DNA from: Furcasterigmium furcatum
Taxonomy: Eukaryota; Ascomycota; Sordariomycetes; Glomerellales; Plectosphaerellaceae
Reading direction: 5' to 3'
NCBI GenBank assembly: GCA_001599815.1
Contig: BCIA01000006.1
Coordinates: 2,544,961-2,608,960, forward strand
DNA: 64,000 nt
Shown here one piece after another: positions 55,349 to 64,000 of the stretch (position 1 is the first letter of the stretch; every line of letters begins with the position of its first letter). Below the pieces are notes generated by a model. That model saw only the letters and a program-made list of their open reading frames with translations, was not told where the DNA came from and made no database searches. Both the position numbers and the translations under genes were made by a program.

Positions 55349-55945
55349 GCCGCGTGGTCTCCAGCGACACAAGACGACTTGACGAAGGTTCTCTGCGGCG
55401 AAGCCAGAATGGGCGTTTTCCGGGCCCTGCGAGACGGGCAATCGATGGAGATCGGATCCTGTGTCACCATGCAACTGCACATTGAGCAGCCTGTCGTTCG
55501 CCCACGCTGGCTGGGACAAGGCGGAGTAGAAGAAGGCAGAATAGAGGCGCAGTCTTGTCGGGCGATTATCGATGGCGTGCACCTCGTCAGCGGTAATCCT
55601 TCCCACCGCCGGACCAATCGTATGGTGGTATCGTCCCTTTTCCACTTCGCGGGGCGTGCGACTGCGACCAGGGTGCACGGCACTCTTGACCACCACAGAA
55701 GCGAGATCGCTGCCCCATCCATGGACCACGCCCAGTCAACAAGCAGCGCCACGGTTCGGGTCAGTCGAGAGCATTCGAGGTCTTCGGGTCTTCCCCGCCG
55801 GGCCGCTCATTATGGTAATACAACACAAGTGGCATGGCTGTTCCTTTCCCGCCCTGAGATCGATTCATCACCAGAGCGGCACTCACTGAGGAACGGGGAT
55901 CTGTGATTCGAGCTTCGAAGATCCCGGCCTTGACCCCAAGCAACA
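55349..55945. promoter_or_regulatory. bidirectional promoter of DUF7580 and ankyrin genes
   Basis: These 597 bp lie between two divergent start codons. I found no strong palindrome. Open frames crossing it (for example in the register of 55001-55906) are antisense continuations without domains. Confidence 0.4.
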
Positions 55946-58900
55946 ATGGTCGCGAGCCTCGCAAAGAGATGCGTTGAGGTAAAAGGCATACTCCGGGATT
56001 TGCAGTCGACAACAGGGAAAGACGGCGCGCCGATCACGACCGAGGATGTGGGAGACCTACTCGACAGGTTTCTTCTGTGGGCGGGCAACCTCGGGGCATT
56101 GCGCAGCCCGTCCTCGAAGCTGTCGTTGGACCATCGCCTGGCCGAGGCGCCAGAGGTCCGCCAGCAAATTCTGCAACAGTTCGGCGACATCGAGGAGGCA
56201 GCAGATGACCGTCAGTCGACGAGCTCCCCTGGCTGACCGCAACTGACACTCCGTAGTAAAAGCCATCATACTCCAAACCCGCCCAAACCGTCGGATGTCA
56301 GTTGACGACTCGTCTCTCACAGAGGGTGATGGCGACAAAGACCATGCACCCGTATCGGAGGCCGACAGCGATTCGGATGATGAAGCACACATGACCCTGG
56401 AGATTATCTCCGAATCGATCAAGACCTTGTTCAGGATAGCGATTCTTGTGAGGAAGTCCACGCCCGGGGACCGATTCGCCAAGGCCTTGCAGCTATCCAA
56501 GGCGTCGTTCCCTGATTCCTTCGACATCGACTATGTGAAGCACAAACACCCAAAGCTCGAGGAAGCAGGCGGCAGCGCCCCCGCGGACCGCCTCGGAGGT
56601 GCCATCGCGAAAAGAAGGCAGGTCATCAAGTATGGACGGGACCACCGGGCGAGGTTGGCCCGGGACGAGCACCACGAAGAAGAAATGGCCCCTGAAGTCG
56701 GGGCGAGTACTCACGCGAAGCAGCTTATAAGGGCAAGCGACCGAGCTTCTGTGCCAGCACCGACGGAGATGGTATCGAGCAAGGCTACCACCTTCCACCT
56801 TCAGGCAGAGGCCATCCCTGAGTTGCTCTCGCTTGGGCATCACCACGACGAAGAGGACGAGGAGGAGGATGTCTCCGTTATGACGGCTTCTACCACAACT
56901 GACACACTGGCAGCCTTGAAACTGCCTCGGCTTGACGACTTGTCTACTGACGGTGCGCCGTTCGAGTGTCCTTTATGTTTCGTCATGCAATCGTTCACAA
57001 AGGAGAGGGCCTGGAAGTAAGTGCTCAGAACAGCATCTTGTCCAACGACGACCAGAAACTGACAACTCCCAGGGCCCACGCATTCCAGGACCTGAAAGCT
57101 TATCTTTGCACAGTCGGCGATGAGAACTGCGACGACATGGTGTTTGGAGACCGAACTGCTTGGTTCGAGCATGAGATGCAGCACCATCGATCTCTTTTTG
57201 TTTGCCCTCTCTGTGACGAAGGTCCCATGCCGTCCCGGGAAGCACTACGATCTCATCTTGATGAGCATCATGGCTCCTTCAGCATAGAGCAGGTCACAAG
57301 ACTTGAGGCTGCTGGTCAACGAGCACCTCAAGCATTCAAGCCGCAAGACTGCCCCTTCTGCGATGACTGGGCAGAGGCCCTTCGACGGAAACACGCGACC
57401 GTGCGACAGCCAGAGCCTGCTTTCGAGTATACAGTGACTGCAGATCGATTCAAGAGGCACGTGGCCATGCATCAAGAGCAGCTTGCGATCTTCGCCATAC
57501 CCCGTGCCGAGGGCGGAGATGGAACCCCCGATTCAGGATCTGTCGCTGGTTCTTTATCCTCCAGAGCCGGATTTGATTCTGACGCCGAGTGTGGATCAGA
57601 GCCGTCGAACCACACACCAGCAGATGCTGATGAGATTTCCGGAATGGACAGACTGCATCTCACTAGCAATGACGATGGCGTTCACGAGACGCGGGAAACG
57701 CAAGAGCAGCTCCCCGATATAGCTCCTTCTTCAGAAACTCCTGTTGATCGGCCAGGTCTGGGATGGTCTACGCCCCTGGAGATTGCGGCTGGAGCGGGAC
57801 AGCTCCGTGTGGTGTCTCTTCTGGTCGATGCTGGCGCAGATGTGAACAAGCTGAGCATTTTTGGCGACACACCTTTACATCTGGCTGCCTCAAAGGGGCA
57901 TGTCGATGTTGTTCGGCTACTCATCGAATACGGCGCCGATGTCAATCAGGGAGGAATTGCCGGCAATTCGCCCTTGCACGTTGCTGCAACCCCTGATGTT
58001 GTCAGACAACTCGTGTCATCTGGCGCCGATATCAACTCAAGGAACGATTCGAAACGGACGCCGCTGTTCAATGCAGCCGAGAGAAATCACCTCTTGATCA
58101 TGGAGGCTCTTCTCGAGGAGGGTGCAGATCCCCTGGCAGACGATGGAACCGGTGCCATTCCCTTGTCGGCCGCTTGCCGCACAGCAAGTCTCAACACAGC
58201 CAGGTGTCTGATACCATACGGAGGCATCAATCTCCGGGATCAAGATGGTCGGACCCCTCTCTGGTACGTCGTAAATTCCGGGCATGCAGACATGGTGAGA
58301 ATGCTCAGGCAGAACGGCGCCGACCCAAACATCCCGGACCGTAAAGGGGTATTCCCCCTCGGCGTTGCCGTTGCTCAGCTTCGCAACACCATTGTGGACG
58401 ATCTCCTTGGGGATTCGTCCGAAGTCGCCATGGAATCAGCATTCTTTTCCTGCCTTTTTGACGGCCGACCTAAAGGCATGCGAATCATGCTACAGTCAGG
58501 ATTCAGTCCAAATCGGAAATACGGCCCTGCGAATACGGCACTCTACCTCGCGGTAGGCCGGAAAGACGTCGAGGGCGTTCGGCTCTTGCTGGAGTACGGC
58601 GCCAACATCGGCAGCAAGAACACTAAAGGGCGAACAGCCCTCGCAGAAGCCGCGGCTGTTGGATCTGCAGAGCTCGTGCGTTTGCTGCTAGATAAAGGAG
58701 CAAATCCCCAAATCGAAGACTACGCCAACAGGACACCCCTCTTTGACGCCGCAGAGGGGGGGCATGTCAGGGTCATCCACGTGCTGCTTGAGGCGGGATG
58801 CGACCCATTGGTCGTGGACAAGCTTGGGATGACCGCCCTAGGAACCGCCGCTCGCGAAAGGCATGTGGCTGCCTCAGAGCAGCTGGTGGAGGCGGTCGTG

Positions 58901-61232
58901 GGCGCATCAGCATCGCCTAACCCGACTGCGCGAGGTATCAAGTGGTTGGAAGCCCTCTGTCAGGCCATCGTCGGCGGCTCTATGGACATCGTTCGCATGT
59001 TTGCGGAGGTTCCTGCCTTCAATATCAGGGGCCAGCTGCCGAACGGAATGAGCCCGCTGATGCACGCGGTCCTGAAGGAGGATGCAACCATCGTAAAGGC
59101 TCTTCTGAATTGGGGCTGCTCCCCGAATATGCCAAACAACGAGGGCGAGACACCGTTGTTCTATGCGGCGGGGGCGGGCCACGAGGCCATCACCAGGTTG
59201 CTCCTGGATGCTGGGGCCGATGCTAGCCACAAGGACAACTCTGGCGGGACAGCTATCGACATTGCGAGACGACATGGCCGCAATACCGTCGTTGAGGTGT
59301 TGTCGCAGTGGCCCGAGTCCTCCAAAGTGCCAGCGGCCTTGGTCGAAGAATCCCAAGGCCACAGGTTGGAGTACGCATTCAGGTGCTTCTTCAACGTGCG
59401 CGACCCTGCCCATACGGCGAAACTCGTGGCCACACATCACAGCTCATGTGTCGCTTTGTTTCCCAGCGTCAAACTGCTTCAGTATGTTTGTTATTACTAG
59501 GTGCCTTGAAAAAGCTGGTGGGGTAGATGACCTAACGTTTCTCGCAGCGAGCATCTCGTACGAACACATAGTCTCACGCAGAACTGCGCGGGATGCCGGG
59601 GTATGATCACCAATAAAGAGGAAGCACCTGCGTTTCGTGCTCGACACGCCGACTGCCAAAAGAACCCCATTCAGCCGCCGCCCTCGGGACCGATGCCGGT
59701 GCTCCTTGACAAGATACAGACTGCGGCATTGGATGAGTTAGACATGCGTTCTACAAAGCCCAAAGACGAGATGATTCGATGCCAGAAGCTATGGACGGCT
59801 CTGTTCCCTTCGGAGCCATTCAAAATCGCCACGATTGACGCCATTCCAGCGGTTGAGGAGGCCATTTCTGACGCAGATGATCGGAAGGTGGTCAGATCTC
59901 CTCAAACGCCTGCAGATTTCGTCCGTGAGGTGGACGAACAGCCCATCGCAGACAGCGGCTCTATGGCACCCCCTGAGCCCGGTATCACGGAGAATCAACC
60001 AGAAGAAGGCGTGGGCCGGCTGTGTGCTGCTGATGGCTGCTTGTACTCTCGCCTATCTCAATTCCAATGGGATGGGAAGTCATTGTCTTCAGAGCATTGC
60101 GCGCAACGTATGTTTCCACGCAAAACTCCTTCGGGGCACTGTTGACTGACATGGTGATCCATCCAGATACTTGCTTCAACGCTTCTTCTGACGGCAGATT
60201 CTGCACAACACCTTCTCTCCTAGGAGCACAGCACTGCTTACAGCGTAAGTGGGCAAGAGCAGGATGAACGATCCGTACTGAGATTTCTCTAGATTCGACC
60301 TGTATTGCTCCCGGATGTAAGCACAGACCCTTTGGCCAACCGAAAGACCCTCGCGGCTTCACTTGTCAATTACATCAGTGCCCCAAAGAGGGCTGCTACA
60401 GCATCAAAAATCCGGTCCACGACGCCTGCGAACGTCACAAGTGTGCCCAGTTCGGCTGCTCCAGGGTTGCCGACAAGTGGGTGCTATGCAGAGCCCATGC
60501 CAGTGCAGTCGAGCGCAGCAACAAGGCCGACACTGGTGTCCCTGATCGCCAGCAGCCATGCCGAGAGCGTTCGTGCCTTCGCTTTACGGAGAGGCAGGAC
60601 GGATACTGCCCCCAGCACGGTGACCGGGCAGAAGAGATAGGTGCTGCAACTCAATGGAGCGAGAGCTGGGACCTTGCGTATGAGGGATACACAGATGACG
60701 ACGAGGATCAAGGCATCACCGACGACTTCTTCGAGGTGAAGCGCATCAAGACTCGAGACTCGCCGGTCCTGCTGTTCTGGACCGAGCGCAAATGGTGGCG
60801 CTTCGTACGAACTGGCCTGGGTCGCGCACCGAGGATGGAGGTATGGGGACACAAGGACGACGCCCTGGCCCCGTGGAAGGAGTCTGCGGGTGAGAAGGAA
60901 GGCGACTTTGTGTTTGATGACGTCGTGCGGATCGGATACAACGTTGCCACGCGCACAGCGGCCATCCATCTCCACGAGCAAGCCCGGCAGAGGGTGCTCA
61001 TGGTCGAGTTCAGCAGGGAGCGGACCTGCAAGCGGTTTGTGACGCTTTGCCGAACTCGCGGCATCCGCGTGGGCTTCTACAACAGGTGAGTCGGATGGTT
61101 TCGGAGCCCCTATTGCTGAGGTGTTGCTAATAATGCTGCGTGCACCATAACAGAACGCTCCTGGACTCGTTCTGGGATCATGCCGATGCGATGCTGGAGG
61201 AAGAGAATCCTACAGCAAGGGTATGGAGGTGA
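55946..61232 (+). CDS. giant C2H2-like / ankyrin / Cys-rich repeat protein
   Basis: Seven exons (55946-56210, 56257-57016, 57073-59481, 59548-60107, 60167-60244, 60293-61085, 61154-61232) join in phase and encode 1,647 residues. Residues 1-100 match the helical N terminus common in fungal multi-domain regulators (LLDRFLLWAGNLGALR). Residues about 320-480 hold divergent C2H2 units with FECPLC, AYLCT, HHRSLFVCPLC and RHVAMHQEQLAIFAIP. Residues about 570-1080 contain roughly a dozen ankyrin repeats. Residues 1304-1466 form six Cys/His modules (listed separately). The last 180 residues are a novel-looking domain ending TLLDSFWDHADAMLEEEN. The first donor is GTCAGT, an uncommon form. The ankyrin part and the Cys-rich part could in principle be separate genes, but no start or terminator signals separate them. 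Confidence 0.72.
60023..60612 (+). other. six tandem C-x(n)-C...C-x2-H/C modules (within the giant gene)
   Basis: Reading across exons 4-6, six units occur in a row. They open with CAADGC, CFNASSDGRFC, CIAPGC, CPKEGC, CAQFGC and CRERSC, and close with EHC, QHC, CQLH, CERH, CRAH and CPQH. Most fit C-x4-C-x(n)-C-x2-H. The first two units close with HC pairs and look older or more diverged. The pattern is that expected of small zinc-binding knuckles and recalls the short repeats of WRKY19-like zinc fingers. Introns fall at the same place, next to the closing pair, in two of the units. Confidence 0.7.
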
Positions 61233-61447
61233 TGACATGTCAAGAGGGGAGGAAGGTCGATGCAAGAAACGTAAAACTTCGTCCATTCAGATGACCTCCG
61301 ACGTATCCTTGGATACAACGCGACCATGACCATGATACTAAGCATTCCATCAATGTACAACTCGCCCCTTTTGACGCTTCATCGCCCGCATCCCCTAAAC
61401 ATCTCCAATAAGATAATCAACCCGATATTGCCAGCGAGGCTAAACAA

Positions 61448-63285
61448 TTATTTGAACTGGTCCTCCGTGACGCCCTTGCCCATGGCGGCGGTGCTGCTAA
61501 TGCCGCCGGTGACCATCTTGAGCATCTCGTCGACGTACGTGGCACCGCTCCACTTCTGGTGCTTGACAACGTCGACGCCGCCCTCGATCTCGGGCTCCTG
61601 GACGAGCTCGCCGTAGGCGCGCATGCCCTGCTGGCTGTAGGCGCGGGCGAACTTGTCGCTGATGAGGGCGGTGGTGTGCAGGCCCGCGAGGGTGATGAAC
61701 TGCCAGCAGTAGCCGAGGCCGGCGAGGCGGCGGATGTACGTCTCCTGCTCGGCGCGGGGCATGGCTGTTTTCCAGTTGAAGGAGGGGGAGAGGTTGTAGG
61801 CGAGCCTGACATGATGTTAGTATCTGACTGAGCGGGACGCGGTGAGGCGACGGCGGGTGGATACGGAGATGGTGAAAAGGGGNGAATAAGGGGTGGATAG
61901 GGGTAAGTGGAGATATGGGCCACGGGACAAAACTCACTTCTGCTCCGGCCACACGGCGTGCACGCCCTTGGCGAACTCCTCGGCCTGTTTGTAGTCGGGA
62001 AGCTTGCTCTCCATCCAGATGGCGTCGCAGTAAGGCGCGTAGGCGATGGCGCGGTTGACGGCGCAGTCGCAGCCGCCCTTGAGGCGGTAGTAACCCTCGC
62101 GGGTGCGGGGGGCGTCCCAGTCGAAGAAGATGTCGGAGCCGAGGACGCCGCGGGCGACGGCGCGGGCCTCGAGGTTACTCTTGCCCTTTGCGCCGGCGAG
62201 GTAGCGCTTCACCAGGGCGTCCTTGTCGCCCTTGGAGCCGGCGCGGATGGCGTCGACGACGGCGTCGTCGAAGCGCTTCAGGGACGCCTGGGAGAGCCAG
62301 GAGTCCTCGATGGCCTGGAGCTCGGCGCCGGACTTGCCGGACTGCTCGGCGGCGACCATCAGGTCGTTGAGGGGCTGCAGGGAGGGGTTGGTCGAGCCGA
62401 GGATGAAGGCGTGGTCGCGGGGATCGATGGTGGACATGATGAGGGTGGCGGCCTCGGCGTCGGTGCGGGCGACGGCGAGGAGGTCGGAGCCCATGATGTC
62501 GGCCTGGGCGCGGATGGCGACGAGGCGGTTGATGTGCTCGCTGATGGGGACGAGAACCTTGCCGGCCATGTGGCCGCACTTCTTTGTGCCGGGGGCCTGG
62601 TCCTCAATGTGGATGCCGGCGGCGCCCTTCTCGATGAAGAGCTTGGTGAGCTTCATGACGGCCGTGAGGCCGCCGTGACCGGTATCGGCATCGGCGATGA
62701 TGGGGCGGAGGTAGTCGATGTTGGCGAGCTTGGTGCGTTCTGCCTTGGACGCGGACACGCGCTCGTGGCGCTGCTTGCGGTCGTGGAAGACCTGGGCCAT
62801 GAAGAGGTGGCCAACCTTGTTGGGGACGGTGGTCTGAAGGGAGTTCAAGTCAGACAAGACCCGAGGGAGACGGAGTGTGTGCACTTCAGAGGACTCACGT
62901 AGGGATAGTCAGCCAGATCCGGGCCAGGCTCGTCCGAGGACGACGCCGTTGACGAGGACTGCCAGCCGGAGACGTAGACGGTATCAAGGTACTTGGCCAT
63001 CTGCGTGACCATTGTCGGCTCGAGGCAGCCGTAGGTGTAGCTGGCATCGCGGTTCTGGAAGCGGCCCTCGAGGATCTTCCACAGCTTCTTCGCCTGGGCG
63101 TTGCTCGGGTACTCGATCTTGAGGTTGCCGCGCTTAGATGCGATCTGTTCCGCGGTGAAGGACCGCTTTGTGTGGCGCCATCGTGAGTCGCTCCACCACT
63201 TCTTGATGTCCTCAACCTCGCGCGCGAAGAGCTCGTCTTCCCTTTCCGGGTCCACGGAGACGCTGAGCATGTTGCTGGAAGCCAT
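61448..63285 (-). CDS. ICL1: isocitrate lyase
   Basis: Isocitrate lyase splits isocitrate into succinate and glyoxylate in the glyoxylate shunt, in peroxisomes or glyoxysomes, and is needed for growth on acetate and fatty acids. Exons are 63285-62899, 62833-61938 and 61805-61448, giving 546 residues. The catalytic KKCGHM motif is at 213-218 with C215. PIIADADTGHGG lies upstream, and SNLEARAVARGVLGSDIFFDWD and NWKTAM downstream. The length and intron positions fit fungal glyoxylate-cycle enzymes (acuD/ICL1) better than mitochondrial 2-methylisocitrate lyase, but the two are close. The C terminus ends VTEDQFK, without a classical SKL tag. An ambiguous base (n) occurs at 61883 in intron 2 and does not affect the protein. 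Confidence 0.93.
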
Positions 63286-64000
63286 GACGGGCAGGTGGCA
63301 GAGTGGAGAGAGGGTTGGAGGCGGACAATGGGTGTCTACGAGGCCAATGGATGGCAGGGAGGTATGTGTACAAGTTCAGACTTTGGCTCCAAGAATGTAC
63401 GTGAGGCTTCAGGGTATGAGTGAAGCTACTAATCAGGATAGATGTCCAGGCACGAGGGTGTCTAGGTCGAGCAGATGGGAGAGAAGATATGGAGGAGAGG
63501 AGAGGAGTCACAAGCCAAAGTAAAAGTAGTAGCTTTCGAGGATCGATGTCATGGCCACTCGATCCCGTTAGCCCTAGGCGTCGGGTGTGCTCGGCCAAAG
63601 GGGACGTGTCTTGGACTTGGAGGGGATCGAGGCATGTTTGGATCACACACTCTTCCGGCTTAGGTCCAGCCACATAATCCGGGGGAGACGGTTCGGAACC
63701 GACTCAGGCCTGTGACTGGCCCGCGTGACTCACGTCACTCGTCTCGAACCCAGCTGGAAGAATGCCGTTCCCCCTGCAGCCCGGATCGTATCGGTTGGCA
63801 TGGTGGTCGTCCTCAGGGTTGGGTTCCCTCGGGAGTAGAAGAACAGCCGAAGATGCCGCTCTCGCCCACCAGAGGGCCGTGAAGAGTCACACTTGGATGA
63901 ACAGCCGTGTAGCGCATCAATTTAGCCCAGGAGGGCCCAGAAGATGGGCACCCGTCAGCCCGGGCGAGCGCGTGTCTTTCTGCCATGCCAAAAACAGTGA
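63286..64000. promoter_or_regulatory. isocitrate lyase upstream region
   Basis: This is the promoter side of the isocitrate lyase gene. It includes the palindrome cggttcggaaccg at 63689-63701, two inverted CGG triplets separated by seven bases, a typical arrangement for binuclear zinc-cluster regulators. No other gene is supported to the end of the window. Confidence 0.45.

Noticed and set aside
61907..62902. 331-codon open frame on the + strand
   Set aside because: It is antisense to isocitrate lyase exon 2. The product is a Gly/Val/Asp-rich low-complexity sequence typical of shadow frames.
61448..63285. annotation as 2-methylisocitrate lyase
   Set aside because: The protein starts without a clear mitochondrial presequence and has the length and N terminus of the glyoxylate-cycle enzyme, so isocitrate lyase is preferred, though the two families are close.
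1..64000. CRISPR array, bacterial operon or phage signals
   Set aside because: No regularly spaced short repeats were seen, and the genes have spliceosomal introns. The window is eukaryotic.

Overview
The window is nuclear DNA of a filamentous ascomycete (Pezizomycotina, most likely a Sordariomycete; this placement is inferred). The evidence is GC-rich coding sequence, 45-100 bp introns with GTRAGT donors and CTRAC branch sites, and fungal gene families such as RIT1, NOP16, CCZ1, glyoxylate isocitrate lyase, DHA2 and ACS major facilitator (MFS) transporters, GH76 and GH16 wall enzymes, NRPS-like reductase and DUF7580. Gene models were spliced by eye and every junction was checked for reading phase. 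No expression data or database search was available.

Layout. 1-9 kb holds housekeeping genes: a HAD phosphatase (+), RIT1 (-), a MARVEL-domain membrane protein (+) and NOP16 (-). 9.6-20 kb holds a truncated MFS transporter remnant (-), a secreted GH3 enzyme (+), an ankyrin-type protein (+), a short-chain reductase resembling the MAT2B/RmlD family (+), a small four-helix membrane protein (+) and an F-box protein (+). 20.4-29.2 kb holds a chitin deacetylase with a CBM18 domain (-), a GPI-type GH76 protein (+), a MYND zinc-finger protein (+) and an HSL-type alpha/beta hydrolase (+). 29.4-35 kb holds two MFS transporters (-, -) separated by 2 kb containing a diverged direct repeat. 37-41 kb holds a C2H2 transcription factor with an in-frame TAG followed by 115 open codons (+) and a coiled-coil protein (-). 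41.5-42.5 kb has a decayed NACHT/ankyrin (NLR-like) relic. 43.6-50 kb holds a membrane-anchored GH16 (+), then an NRPS-like A-T-reductase (-) divergent from an aldo-keto reductase (+). 50.2-52.6 kb is CCZ1 (-). 53.5-61.2 kb has a DUF7580 protein (-) head-to-head with a seven-exon gene for a 1,647-residue C2H2/ankyrin/Cys-rich protein (+). 61.4-63.3 kb is isocitrate lyase (-).

How the genes work together. There is no single operon-like system. Four wall- or polysaccharide-directed enzymes (GH3, chitin deacetylase, GH76, GH16) are scattered along the window. The NRPS-like reductase and the aldo-keto reductase share a 531-bp promoter with two palindromes and could act in sequence (carboxylate to aldehyde to alcohol). 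The DUF7580 gene and the giant ankyrin gene share a 597-bp promoter and resemble fungal self/non-self or stress-signalling families. Its C terminus carries six tandem C-x(n)-C...C-x2-H modules, which I consider the most novel protein architecture here.
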